A DNA stretch of 64,000 nucleotides from contig JAJTUP010000014.1 of NCBI GenBank assembly GCA_021399435.1, forward strand, positions 1,178,001-1,242,000, written 5' to 3'. Made by a program: the position numbers and the translations under genes. Position 1 is the stretch's first letter, and the number at the start of each line of letters is the position of its first letter. The DNA is from Diaporthe sp. PMI_573 (lineage: Eukaryota > Ascomycota > Sordariomycetes > Diaporthales > Diaporthaceae). Shown piece by piece: positions 1 to 10,628 of the stretch. Below the pieces are notes generated by a model. It was not told the DNA's origin. It searched no databases and worked only from the letters and a program-made list of their open reading frames with translations.

Positions 1-1097
1 CAGTATTCCCTGAAGAAGGTCCATGGATCGGTTGGACTCGACCAACATTTCATTCGTCAGTTGCTGAGTCAAGGCAAACATCTGCCCACGCATTGAGCTC
101 ACGTCTGATATGGAGGCGGCCATGCGAATTGCAGAGAACAAGAATGGGCGCTCGGCCTTGAGGCGCTCGGGCGTCGCGTCCCCTGGGATAACAACAAATG
201 GAAACACGGGCATGAGGTCATTCCGATAGATGGCCAGCAGCTCCTCGTCTGGGCGTCTCTGGCGAGGGACATCGCCGGTTGAGGCTCGACAAATGCATCG
301 TGGAGGGGCATGTCTGTTCCAAGACTCAGGTATGCGTGTTACATTGGCAGCAGTGCTGGAGGAGGTCGGAGAAGGCCCTTGTGACGAACCTAGTGTTATT
401 CAGGAGTCAGCGGAGGCAGAGAGAATGGGATGAATGAACCACATGTACGCACCAGGCTCATCCTCGGGCTGCGACGAGGAACTCTGTCTGGTCCTCGAGC
501 CATCGGAGGGGAATTCCCCTGACGCCCGGAGGAGGTCCACAAGCCCATTCAGCCGCTCTTCAAGCTGTGATGTTTTTCTGAGATGATGTCAGATCGGCCG
601 TGTTTGCTGTGGCATCAAGGCCGGCGTGCATATCAAGGAATGGTAGACTCACGAAGTCTTGGGCGTCCGTTTCTTTCGGGGCAGGTGTACTTGCCCGGTA
701 CAGTCCTTGCCCAGGCGCTTGCATCTATCAAGGCGTTAGTAAGGAACACAGACACTAAAAGCAACGAGAGAAAGGAACAAAGTAAAGCAGACAGTGTGAC
801 AGGATGGGGTCTGCATCAGAGGGAGGGTTGCAATCACCTGTCACACGGAGCTCCCGGTTCATCGCCGCTTCGGAGACATTTGGCCTACGGGACACGGTGG
901 ATCAGAAGCTGTCTGGAGAGGATCGTCCGAGGAGGCCGACGCAGTGGTACTGTGGTCGGTTTCCTTCTTACCTTGGCTGTCGCGCACACTGCACAGGCGC
1001 TGCCCCATTTTCCCTGCTGGTTCTGGGAGCCGCGTGCCGAATACAGTGCCGAGACGGGCTCAACACTCCGGCGGTTCATCGCGTCGGCCTTTAGCAA
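1..1097 (-). CDS. Zn2Cys6 fungal transcription factor (3' part outside window)
   Basis: A binuclear zinc cluster DNA-binding regulator, presumably nuclear. Five exons can be joined: 1097-972, 884-838, 724-653, 577-453 and 389 to the left edge. All junctions are GT-AG and keep frame. The joined N-terminus has the six-cysteine cluster spread over exons 1-3: CAVCATAK in exon 1, AKCLRSGDEPGAPCDR in exon 2, CKRLGKDCTGQ in exon 3. It is followed by a basic PRKKR stretch and a short coiled-coil-like linker (SQLEERLNGLVDLLR), the usual order in this family. Exon 5 enters the middle homology region (ELLAIYRNDLMPVFPFVV, then FLFSAIRMAAS) and runs off the window, so the C-terminal activation region is missing. 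Linker and cluster style recall PrtT/War1-like regulators, but I cannot assign a target pathway. The zinc cluster is certain from sequence; the specific role is not. Confidence 0.88.
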
Positions 1098-1594
1098 TCG
1101 AGCTGGAGAATATGGGGCGTGATTGCCACACGGAATCGTTGACGTTTCGCTGCGAGAAAGTATGTGTCAGATGAGGGTGAGCGCGAGAGCAAAGTCCGAA
1201 GGATGAGTGGCCGGCCTTTCCGTTAAACTCCGTTTCTCCTGTCCCCATTCCCTGTCACCTTAAACTCGTTTCGGGAACGCGTGGTGTTCATTGGTTCTGA
1301 CTAAGCCGTAACGCAATTGTGTGCTTCAAGGAAGAGAGCTTCAGACTTCCCTTCTGCCTTTTGCATATTTTGCTTCTCAAGGCAGGTCTCGAAGACCGGT
1401 AGACATGAGGAGTGTCAAGATGTCTCATGCCAAATCGTCCACAAGACTCTGCTCCTGAGCTTTTCTCATAACAATACTCTCCCCCTCATGCCTGCATCCC
1501 AGGTGTACGTGTGCAAATGTGCGCATCAACCAGAAACCAAGACCAGGCGTACTGGCAGTCCTTCCATGCAATCAATCTGCCCCGAACTGACGCC
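1098..1594. other. intergenic spacer
   Basis: This stretch holds the upstream region of the zinc-cluster regulator and the 3' flank of the RNase H-like gene, both on the minus strand. I see no gene, repeat or RNA here. Confidence 0.5.
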
Positions 1595-3202
1595 CTACTC
1601 CCAGTCCATCTCCCAGCCCATCTCGAGGACCTCTCGGACGAGGGTCTCAGCCAAATCATCACTGCCAATCTCAGCACCAACGTCGTTCATCTGATGGCCC
1701 TGCAGCTGGTTGCTCAGCCGAATAGCTCGCTGGTCCGTCACGAACTGGTCGATGTGGCTCTGGGGGTCCTCCGACATGTAGTGCGTTGCCATCGCGTAAG
1801 CCTCAAGGAACTGCTCCATGCTCAGCAGCCCTCCCTCGTTCGCTCGCAGCTGCTCGTTGAGGTCACGGCAGCCGTCGGAAGCCACGGCCTTGTGCAGGAG
1901 AGACTGCCTGAGCCGAGCCCTGGCCTCGGCCGTCCACCTCGAAACTGCCTGTGGTCCCTGATTGACAATGTGGCGTGGCGCGACGATGGAGTTGTGCTGC
2001 AGGTAGATCAGGCTGTCGGGGATGTCCACCTCGAAGTCGGGGCGTGTCTTTCCGTTCTCTGCGTACCAGTCGCGACCGCGCTGCTCATACATGTAGGCGA
2101 GTGCCATCTCTGTGACTGTTTGCATCTCCTCCTCTCGGGCACACCAGAGGCGCACATCCACGGCACGGTGACCGTTGGTGCCCTGGGTGATGTCCGTCCA
2201 AAGCTCGTTGATCTCTGAGAGGATGGTCTTGCTTGCTCCCTGGAGCCACTGCGTAAGGGCTTTGCGATCGGGTGCTGCCAGGTTGTGCTCGAGGGCAGTG
2301 TTTGCGAGGCAGAAGTCCATGCCGGCACACCTGATGAGGACAGTCTTGAGGTTCGGGTCGTTGGCTGCAGTGAAGCTGATCATGTTGAGGGCAATGTAGA
2401 GGGCCTCAAGCTTCGCATTCTTCTTGGTTGCGCTGACCCAGGTGACAGTGTTCCAGGGCGACATGGGGTGGAAGAACACAGCAGCTCCCGCCTGTCCGTC
2501 CTCGTAGACGACGCTTTCGACGGAGATGACGAGTGTGTGGGGATCAGTCTGCAGATGTCCAGTGGAGGGGTCGACACCTTGAAGGTGCACGACCTTCTTG
2601 TCGGAGTTGTAGTCCAGCAGAAAGTCCATATCCATCGCTCGGTGTTTCAGGCTGTTCTTGGGGTCAAACATGCGGGTTATGGGCTGACCGTCAGCGTCAA
2701 TCGCGGATCCGTCGCAGGGGATCTGAATGCCGTCGTGAGACTCCGACAAGTCGTCGAGGCCATCAATCTGGCGCATGAGTTGGTTGTACTTGGTAGTGCC
2801 TCGCTGCATTGGCGAGCCGTTCTCTGCGACCCTCACAGTCGCAGGGGTGTACGGAGTCGAAGGCGAGGTGAAGACAGACGCTCCGACTTCGAAAACGGAC
2901 TCGGCCTCGTCGCTACTCTGCGACATGGGTGAAGTCATGGTCGGGGTCCGGGGAGCATTGAGCATGTCGCAGGTCATTGGCGCACCATCCAGCTGAGAAA
3001 TGCTGTCGGTATTTTCATCGTGGTCCACAATGAAATCGTCAAGGGAGTCGATGTCATGGAAAGCGGCAAATTCCAGCAGGCGCTCCTTCAGCTCGGGGAT
3101 GGTCCAACCTTCATCATCAGCCATTGACTGGAGCTTCTTCTCGCTCCAATTGTCAAACATATGCTCTCGCATCTCGTCGGTAATGCGACAGATCATCATC
3201 AT
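1595..3202 (-). CDS. Hypothetical protein with a degenerate RNase H-like fold
   Basis: A single uninterrupted 535-codon frame starting at an MMMIC methionine. The N-terminal 200 residues are acidic and Ser/Thr/Pro-rich, with a helical start (SEKKLQSMADDEGW). Residues about 215-400 look like an RNase HI-type domain: a first strand with YEDGQAGAAVFFHP, then SPWNTVTW, then KLEALYIALNMI in the position of the family's AELxAL helix, then a TVLIRCAGMD strand. Of the usual D-E-D-D catalytic set only the Glu is convincingly in place. The first Asp position and the Asp after the TVLIRC strand are not conserved, so nuclease activity is doubtful. Such RNase H-like orphan proteins are common in Pezizomycotina. 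The C-terminal 120 residues are helical with no motif I recognise. The reading frame is strong; the fold call is inference from pattern. Confidence 0.72.
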   Translation of the reverse strand: MMMICRITDEMREHMFDNWSEKKLQSMADDEGWTIPELKERLLEFAAFHDIDSLDDFIVDHDENTDSISQLDGAPMTCDMLNAPRTPTMTSPMSQSSDEAESVFEVGASVFTSPSTPYTPATVRVAENGSPMQRGTTKYNQLMRQIDGLDDLSESHDGIQIPCDGSAIDADGQPITRMFDPKNSLKHRAMDMDFLLDYNSDKKVVHLQGVDPSTGHLQTDPHTLVISVESVVYEDGQAGAAVFFHPMSPWNTVTWVSATKKNAKLEALYIALNMISFTAANDPNLKTVLIRCAGMDFCLANTALEHNLAAPDRKALTQWLQGASKTILSEINELWTDITQGTNGHRAVDVRLWCAREEEMQTVTEMALAYMYEQRGRDWYAENGKTRPDFEVDIPDSLIYLQHNSIVAPRHIVNQGPQAVSRWTAEARARLRQSLLHKAVASDGCRDLNEQLRANEGGLLSMEQFLEAYAMATHYMSEDPQSHIDQFVTDQRAIRLSNQLQGHQMNDVGAEIGSDDLAETLVREVLEMGWEMDWE

Positions 3203-5199
3203 GGCGACCTAGGTGGGATTGTCGCTGAGTAAGGTGGTCGGCAAATGGGAAACGACGAGTGGAAGTCAAGGAGGGCCTGGGGTCGAAGTCGACAGACGGT
3301 GTTCTTGGGAGCGCTTGAAAAGAAGATTGCTTGTCTTGGGACTGAAGTGAAAAGAGTAGACTCGGTGGATTGCTTGAAAAGATCTCAGCCAACAGTGTTG
3401 GTGGCTGGTGAAAGTGCTTCGAGTGCAGACAGCTCGGTATGGCAAGGCTTGCTTTGAGGTGTCTGGTGAGATGGATTGAAGACAAATTGACGGCGATGGT
3501 ACAATTGAAGGTAGAAGCAGCTCCGTCAGATGCGAAGTTCAGAGTTTGGAACCCAGAGGGGAGCTGAATCTGATCTTAGCCAAGGTTTTTATGCCTCTGT
3601 CAATTTCGCCTGATCTTCTATTGTGAATGTCGACAATGAATGGGTAGAGGCCGTTACCTGACCAACCAGAGCTCAGGAAACTGGAGAGGTTGGGGTTTTC
3701 ACTGCGGCCACTGGCAAAACCCCATTGTCTTTCAACAGCACAATGCAAAGAGATTGCACCAACGTTAACCTCGACGAATGGTGCCTGGCTACGTAATTGT
3801 ACACTTGCCAGACAGTCAGACTGTCCACTGCCCTGGTTGCCAAACGCTCCCGGCGCAAATAACTACGTGCATTAATCTGTTGGGTCCGACTGGGGAACTT
3901 ATCACGGCACTGGCCAACTTGATCGCTTGGAATTGTATTTACATCACATTCGTTCCAAGACGCCATGGCTGTGGCTGGTAGAACTGGCCTTGCAAATGGT
4001 CTCGGTTAAAGTAAGTCACTGGGCAGAGAATAAGGAAGAGCTTCTCTTAGGTACCTCTTGTCAACGCACTTTGCTCGGGTGTCCGCTAGGCGGCCACAGC
4101 ATCTATGTAAAGGGCCACCTAGGCAGTGCTTACTACAAATCCTCCCATGGGACAAACCTCTTACGAACCAACCTCTATGGAATGACCTCCTGTAGGAAAA
4201 CCTCCCGTGGGACAACCTCCTAGGGGATACCCGGGTGGATGGTAAGCAGGCCACGTGGGCTCTGCAATGACATTTTTGTACTTTTATGAGAGTGGAGCTG
4301 GTTTGATTTAATAGTGTACGTGGTTTGCTTCTTTCGCATTGGATCTCTTCTGTAGCTAGCTAATTTTCTAGAACCTGCGAAGTAGCTGCTTTGACTTTTT
4401 AGTTTTCAAGTTCCAACTGTAACTCGGTGACCGCTGTCAACTGGTGGCAGTAAGCAATGACGTTCGATACGATGCGAAATGACACTCAAGCTGTAGCAAT
4501 CTGCTGGATGAAAATCCCATTTTGACCGTTTTCGTAGAGACTACCAGGGCCCGAGTAAGACATAATTCGTCATCCCTCGTTCCCAATAAGCTTCGTGGCG
4601 TCCGGGTGTGGCAAGTCGCATTCCAAGCCCACCTTGCTCTGTCTCATTTTGCAGTGCTGGTTCTCCTACAGCATTCCACAGGATTGCCCCTTCTTAAAAA
4701 GTTGTACAATCGCCCTCGATCCATCGGAGCTGGTGCCTCAGTCTCGCTTGCGTAAAACATCGTCGACGTTTGGTGAGTATTAAATTGGAGGCAGAGTCGG
4801 GGACATGAAGCATTCCCTGTCTTGATCTCTTGCAGGTCGGTCGCACGCCGGACCCGTTCCTGTTGCCCTCCAATGTCGTTGGCCGAATGTCAGTGGTGGC
4901 CCTTGCTTGGAATTTGGCAGTCCCAAGGGCAAGACATCAACGGCACAGAGTGGAAAACCACCACGTTGTCTCTGATTCCAGCCGGCACCATGCTGTTCCC
5001 CGTTCAGCGGCTAGCTCAACGGTTGATTCACCGAGGCGCCACTGCCGGTCTGCTATATTCGAGCCATCCCCAGATGGCACTCTGCTGGCCCCCGTTTCTC
5101 GTCCTTCGTACTCGATTCCGCAATCCCGCGCAAGCTACGGTAGAAAGGGGATGAGGCCGGAATTCCCCAACCCTCTATTCCGACATTTGCTACCTTAAC
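3203..5199. other. intergenic region with 15-bp repeat locus A
   Basis: This region holds the upstream flank of the RNase H-like gene, a degenerate 15-bp repeat array at about 4138-4232 (listed separately) and the upstream flank of the acyltransferase gene. Short open frames exist but none shows a motif or convincing splice structure. Confidence 0.5.
4138..4232 (-). repeat. Degenerate 15-bp tandem repeat, locus A
   Basis: About six imperfect units of roughly 14-17 bp are visible. Read on the minus strand they follow TYCYAYRGGAGGTTN, for example TCCCACGGGAGGTTT and TCCTACAGGAGGTCA. The TCCCATGGGA/TCCTACAGGA cores are near-palindromic. A weaker extension may reach back to about 4050. In one minus-strand frame the array reads as rough 5-residue repeats (RVSPR RLSHG RFSYR RSFHR). 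The same unit recurs at three other places in the window. I see no flanking target duplication or terminal inverted repeat. Confidence 0.65.
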
Positions 5200-6852
5200 A
5201 TGTTCGACAGACCAGATCACACGTCACACGAACGAGATGACTTTCCACCGTACATCCCCCATGAAGACATCGAGGAGCTTAAGGAGCTGGACGGCTCTGA
5301 AGAAGAAATCCTATGCCAAGATGGAAGACCGGTCGCGCGCTCTCTGGGCACTACTAGCAAGACAACGCGATGGGCTGTAGGCTGTGTCCTGGCATCTTTC
5401 CCAGCTTTTCTGCGAAGCAGATTAGTGGTGGGCCTCCTGCAGCTACTCGTCCCTAGTTTTCTTCGATCAGATCCCACCGAGCCCAAGAAGCTCCATTCAA
5501 CAGCATGGCTAGGTGAGCCCAGCCACCCACGCGGCGATATGGAAGGCCTGGCCATGTACACTGACAGCTTACTAGACGGTATGAGGGGTGTCTCAGCTCT
5601 TTGCGTCGCGATACATAATTCAACTCTGCTCTGGTACGGCTGGGAAATGTACTTCAAATACGAGCCAGGCTCATTCGAGATCTAGAAGCTGCCAATAATC
5701 CGCCTCATCGTCTCAGGTCCTCCCCACGTCGTCATTTTCTTCATCGTGTCCGGATACGCCATCTCGTACAAGCCCTTGCAACTCATGCACCAAGGGCGCT
5801 TCGCTGATGTCGGCTCGGCCCTCGCTTCGTCCTTCTTCCGCCGTCAGCTTAGGCTGTTCATGCCCGCAGCAGTCGTTACCGTCTTCTCGGCGCTAATGGC
5901 GCAGATGAACTGGTACGACCCCCAGGACCAGGGACTACCCGGGACAGCCCAGCCGACGAGGGAACCGCCACACGCCGGAAACCTCGGCGGCCAGTTGGTG
6001 CACTATGCCTACACGCAGGTCTGGAACACCGACCCGATCGGCCAGGGGCATCCCAAGGGTGGTGTGCCGCCGACTACTGTGAACGAGTACGATCCCAATC
6101 TGTGGACACTGCCAATAGTATTCAACAGCTCCATGGTGGTCTTCATGTTTCTGGCCGCCTTAAGCCGGGTGAGAAACCAAGTCAGGATCGCATTCGCATT
6201 CGCACTGATCATCTACTTCGAGTACTTCTGGACGTACTGGGCGCTGTTTGTGTTCCTATCAGGCATGCTGATTTGTGACCTGCATTTCGAAATTGACGAC
6301 TACCGCGCGCAAGCCGCCAGAAATGCAATGTCAGGCGAGGAAGCTGTGCTGCCTACTTGGGCTCGGGTGCCGCAGGGAATCGTCTCGAGTATGTCAAGAG
6401 AGATCGCCGGCTCCAAACTCTTGGGACGAATCACCGGCATCTCCCTCTTTATCGTCGCGCTGTGCCTTCTCAGCGTATACGAATTAGAATCTGTTGACAC
6501 TTTTTACACTCACCTGGGCGCTATTCTCATGGTACTCATAGTAGGCCATGCGACGTTTCTGCAAATCATCTTCACCAACCCCTTTTCACAGTGCTTGGGC
6601 AAGATTTCTTACTCGTTATACCTAGTACATGGCCCTCTCCTTTGGACCTTGGGGTCTTCCCTAGGCCACATGTGTTTGGCGTTCACGGGAGGGGAGACCA
6701 ACGAGACATACAATTTGGGCATTGCGCTGGCGGCGTTCTTATGGTGGCCTGTAGCGATTTGGGTGTCAGATCTCACGTACAGAGTTGTTGACGCGAAGTG
6801 TGTCCAGCTAGCAAGGTGGGCGTATGAGAAAGTCCTGAAAAAGGATGTCTGA
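5200..6852 (+). pseudogene. Acyltransferase-3 (OafA-like) membrane protein, in-frame TAG
   Basis: Multi-pass membrane acyltransferase of the Acyl_transf_3 family, which in fungi O-acylates small molecules or glycans at membranes. Exons are 5200-5512 and 5576-6852; the 63-nt intron restores the family motif STAWLDGMRGVSA. Family features in order: an acidic cytosolic N-terminus, LDGMRGV at about residue 107, VIFFIVSGYAIS, FFRRQLRLFMPA, LWTLPIVFNSSM, then transmembrane helices ending in YSLYLVHGPLLW and the C-terminal helix. A TAG at 5683-5685 interrupts the frame between GSFEI and KLPIIRLIVSG. The frame then continues unbroken with conserved sequence to the normal stop. I tested the nearby GT and AG sites; none removes the TAG and keeps frame. 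CAG to TAG would explain it. It could be a recent pseudogene, a sequencing error or a readthrough gene. The downstream MSGYAI frame alone lacks the first catalytic-region helix. Confidence 0.68.
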
Positions 6853-7203
6853 GTCCGAGCATTTCGGTGGTGAGCATATTTAGAAATCATAGAACAACTC
6901 TTTCAATCTTCCATTAGAGGGGTTTTGATACCATAGTGGAAGTCATGCACAGCCTCCTTTCAATCGCGATTCTCTAGGTGGTCAGGTGTTTATTTGCTTT
7001 AATCTCAGAACTTGATCTCGCTTCTTGGTCTTGATGGCATTTGCTTTCCTCCCTACCCTGAAACCTCTGACCTCTGGATATTTCTGCAGCCCTAGCATAC
7101 CATCCGAAATGTACTTACACCAGACATTAAACACCGAGCTCCGACTTATAGGGGCCTCTAGATAGCCAGTACCACAGTCGGAGCCATCATATAATTCCCA
7201 TTA
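6853..7203. other. convergent intergenic spacer
   Basis: This 350-bp gap separates the 3' ends of the acyltransferase gene and the UNC93-like transporter. I see no gene in it. Confidence 0.5.
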
Positions 7204-8808
7204 TTATGGCTCTGCGGCCTTCTCGGGGCCACAATGAACGATCCCGACTCGCCAGACTACCAGAAATCCAGGGATAACAGCGACTCCCCATAAAGCAAAA
7301 TTGAGGCCCAGAGAAACAGTCAGCTGTAAAAATATCAGCGGCCTGACCTTGTTCATTTCGTGAAAGGATTAACGTACCGGTGCTGAAGTTGAGCTGACTC
7401 CACTTGCAATGCACTGGCCTGCCGCTTCTACCGCCCGCGCAACCGACATATACCGAACTACCTCTTTCGGGTCCCTTGCCATAAGGCCTATCAGCCAGAA
7501 ACCAAAATTGTACGCAAGGCTGAAGTTGATAGACCAGAAAATGTAGAGTGCCCATCCTCTCCCGAATCCGTCGTCATCCCAGTCCAAGGACGGTTTGTGC
7601 TGGCTGTATCCAGCCTGCACAACAGTGCCCCATGCCCAGCACCCTCCTATCAAAGACATCATGAAGACATAGCCGTACCTGGCACGCCGATTCGAGCTTA
7701 GGCTCGCCCAGTCTAGGAATGCGCCGAAGATAAGAGTTGTGAATACCTGCGCGAGGGCGGATACCAATGATGCTAACGCCCTGGAGCGTACTGAGAAGTA
7801 CAGTGACAGGTAGGAACTGTTGTATGGGAGCTGGAAAGCAACATAAAAGAAATAAGGGAATCTGAAGCATAATAATGATTAGCTCCTGGATCATAGAGTC
7901 GAATTAGAAGGCCGTGAACTCACATCAGAAGTGCGTCTTTTCGGTACAATGCTTTGAATAGTGCCTTGAGCTCCTCAAAGTCCGAAACTTGATTACCGAC
8001 CTGAACTCGGGTACCGTTTCGACGTCTTACTTTGTCTGGGGTGGAAAGAAACGAGACCACGACCGGCCCCAGGCATTCTTGGGTAACGTCAGTCTCATCT
8101 TCCGGCCGCAAAAGAATATGCAACACTCACGCAAGACCACAAACACAATGTAAGTCCTCCAGTCCAACTTCCCGGTTGTCCTTCCGGCATAGTTGAAAGC
8201 AAGGTTGATGGCTCCGCCTAGGATGGAGCCACTGTTCCGGTATGCAAGCCAATAAGAAAGGTACCGGCCGCGCTTTTCAGGCTCGGGATAGCTCAACATG
8301 ATTGAACCTTCCGCGGCCCAAAATATCCCGGCGCTCAGCCCACACGCCGCGGAGCCCAGGTAAATAAACCACACGGTACCATAGCGGTTATTCGTGTACA
8401 AGGCCGCTGAGTACAGAACATACCCGGTGGTACCGAATATTAAAGCACCCTTGAGGCCGAATCTGTTCGCGACGATGCTACCAGACAGACAAGCGAACGT
8501 CATGGTCGCGAAAAGAATCGCATTGCCGGCCCTGCACACCCGATAGTCAGCCTAGACCATTCCTTGTATGATTTGGAATGGTGGCGATCTTGTTACATGA
8601 CTAGGTATGGTGTTTGCTGACCACCAGCCCCGACTGACTGCATTGCGTTCCATAGCCCGGGTGCTGCAAAGGCGGCAAGCCCGACGATGGTGGCGTTGAA
8701 GAAGACTCCTCGCCGCCAGCTGTACGCAGTGTCGCCAGCTTCGAGATCGCCGGTATCTTGAGGCACCGTCTCATCGACCAGGCTTTTCTGGTCCTTGACT
8801 TCGGGCAT
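7204..8808 (-). CDS. UNC93-like / DUF895 MFS-type membrane transporter
   Basis: A 456-aa multi-pass membrane protein of the fungal UNC93-like family, part of the major facilitator superfamily. Substrates are mostly unknown. Five exons: 8808-8597, 8531-8131, 8077-7924, 7861-7378 and 7323-7204. All introns are GT-AG, 53-66 nt, and the exon lengths sum to an intact 457-codon frame. Visible features: a charged cytosolic N-terminus, GLAAFAAPGLWNAMQSVGAG and PYLVMAGNAILF (family hallmark near the first helices), GLKGALIFGTTGYVLY, YTNNRYGT, GISAGIFW-like LSAGIFWAAEGSIMLSYPEP, ending with a last helix (WGVAVIPGFLVVW) and a short tail. The gene starts 462 bp from the divergently transcribed TfdA-like dioxygenase, so the pair probably shares regulation and may import and oxidise the same compound. 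That link is inference. Confidence 0.85.
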
Positions 8809-9270
8809 GATGTAAATGTCCCAAAACTCCCGCTCGTGTCACACTCGTGATTCTCTGAGAGAGAAGAAAACCACCGCTGTGCAACCCGTACACTAGAATT
8901 AAACCAAGCGGACCAATTATCCGTAGGGGAAAAGCCGTTGCCGGAAATACCACGGTAAAAACAAAAATATGGCATGGGTGATTCAAAGGGGTGATGGCGT
9001 CACCTGCACCGCCCAATAGACTCGGACCACTGGCCAGCAATAGTGGAGAAACGTCGATATTGCGACATCAGCCTCCTGTACTCTGACAATGCAATGGGAA
9101 GAGAGAACGTAGACCAAGGATCCCCTCGTGAATGGAGAGGAGATAGCGGGACAGTACCTCAGGCTTTGGTGCCTACTGACTGATTTAGTTCGCAAAAGTG
9201 GCTGTGAGCAAACTGCTCCAACCGAATTTCCAAACTTCAAGGCAGCATCAGACACAAGTACTGCACCAGC
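8809..9270. promoter_or_regulatory. Bidirectional promoter region of transporter and dioxygenase
   Basis: This 462-bp gap lies between the start codons of the divergent UNC93-like transporter and TfdA-like dioxygenase genes. No other gene fits, so both promoters must lie in it or overlap it. I do not recognise a specific operator. Confidence 0.55.
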
Positions 9271-10628
9271 ATGGCCTCCAAGAAGGAATTTCAACCATTT
9301 TCTTTCAAAGGGCAGCAGGACATAAAAGTCTTCGCCAACCTGCCGAGCGCCGAGTTCCCCCTTGCTCTGCGCCCCGCAAATGACTGGAACCCATCACTGC
9401 AAGAGTCGGTGGACGCCATCAGTCAACTTTCTAGCTCGGGCGAGCTTAATAGACTCATTCAGAAACATGGAGGCGCACTACTCATTCGGGGCCTGCCGAT
9501 AAAGACTCCAGAGGATTATAGTGTAATTGCACACGCCTTCGGGTTCGTTGCCCATGAAGAGGTCGGCCGACCTCCGATTAGGACCGTGCTGGCAAAGAAC
9601 GTCAAGACAGCCAACGAGGGGTAAGATTCCTTAATCTGGCATCGTGTACTAGATTTTGAGAATACTGAACTGCTCAAAAGACCACCAGACTTGCCAATCT
9701 GGCCTCATAACGAATACGGTTGGTCGACCATCCACCCCAGCTGGATAAGCTTCTCCGCGCTGGTGATTCCTGGATCAGGTAGGAGGAAAACTCGAATCCA
9801 GAAAACACCAAGTTGACCCAAGAACAAAGGTGGCGAGACACCGATTACATCGGGGCTCGGGCTGGTCAGAGCCCTACAATCACAAGCCCCCCAGTTTGTC
9901 GAGAAGCTTCGGACACGAGGTGTTAAATATGTCTATCGATACGGAGTCAAAACAATAACTTCAACCACTGGAGCCAGTTTTGTTGATGCCTACGGACAGA
10001 ACGTGAAGCCTGGTGACGATGAGACCACGGTGCGGAGGAAGGTAGAGGAGCAGGTCAGGAGGCACAGCCACGACTTCGAGTGGCACGACGATGGATCCCT
10101 GAGCGTCACTCATGTTGTTCCAAGTAATTAATCATCCTAGCTGATTGGTAAGTACGTTCAGAGGCTGACTTGATGACTCAGTTATAAGATGTCACAAAGA
10201 TTACGGCCGTACCACTTGGTTCGGTAATCTCACGAGCGCCTGGGGCCGCAGCAGACATCACGGAGCGACGCAACCTCCCTATCGAGGCGACGATGGCTCG
10301 TATCATCCTCCTCCTCTGTACGGGGATGGAAGCATCATTGAGAGCGAATATCTCGACTTGGCTCTCTCGATAGCGGAGTCATCGCAGGTATTAGTGAACT
10401 GGGAACAAGGCGACGTGGTCTTGCTTGATGTTGGTTGCTCTTCCGTAGCTCTGTGGAACCCCTCGCTAATACATGTATTAGAACTACGCAGTCTTACACT
10501 CCCGTGCGCCGTGGACAGGCAACCGCACAGTTCTTGCAGCTCTCTGGGACGACAGCGACGGTGTCAAGAGAGTCTTGGACTACACCGATGAAAGTTGGAG
10601 TATCGAGTCCGCGAAAGGTCACCAATGA
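9271..10628 (+). CDS. TfdA/TauD-like Fe(II)/2-oxoglutarate dioxygenase
   Basis: A 378-aa non-haem iron, 2-oxoglutarate-dependent oxygenase of the fungal TfdA (clavaminate synthase-like) group, likely cytosolic. Five exons: 9271-9620, 9681-9778, 9830-10123, 10182-10429 and 10482-10628. They sum to 379 codons. Motifs in order: GALLIRGLPIKTPEDY, WPHNEYGWSTIHPSW (the facial-triad H-x-E form), GGETPITSGLGLV, a long linker with GVKYVYRYG, WHDDGSLSVTHVVPII, TTWFGNLTSAWGR, then GDVVLLDNYAVLHSRAPW (the distal His) followed by WTGNRTVLAALW, whose Arg is expected to bind 2-oxoglutarate. All catalytic elements appear present, so it should be active. Family members act on taurine-, chlorophenoxy- or secondary-metabolite-like substrates; the substrate here is unknown. 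The divergent UNC93-like transporter is the obvious candidate partner. The last intron has an unusual GTTGGT donor. Confidence 0.88.

Noticed and set aside
1511..2932. Two long plus-strand frames (235 and 215 codons)
   Set aside because: Both are shadows opposite the RNase H-like gene; codon bias belongs to the minus strand.
5634..5716. Possible short introns that would remove the TAG of the acyltransferase
   Set aside because: GT sites at 5634 and 5649 with AG sites at 5685 or 5716 give 37-83 nt pieces whose removal breaks the frame or deletes conserved residues.
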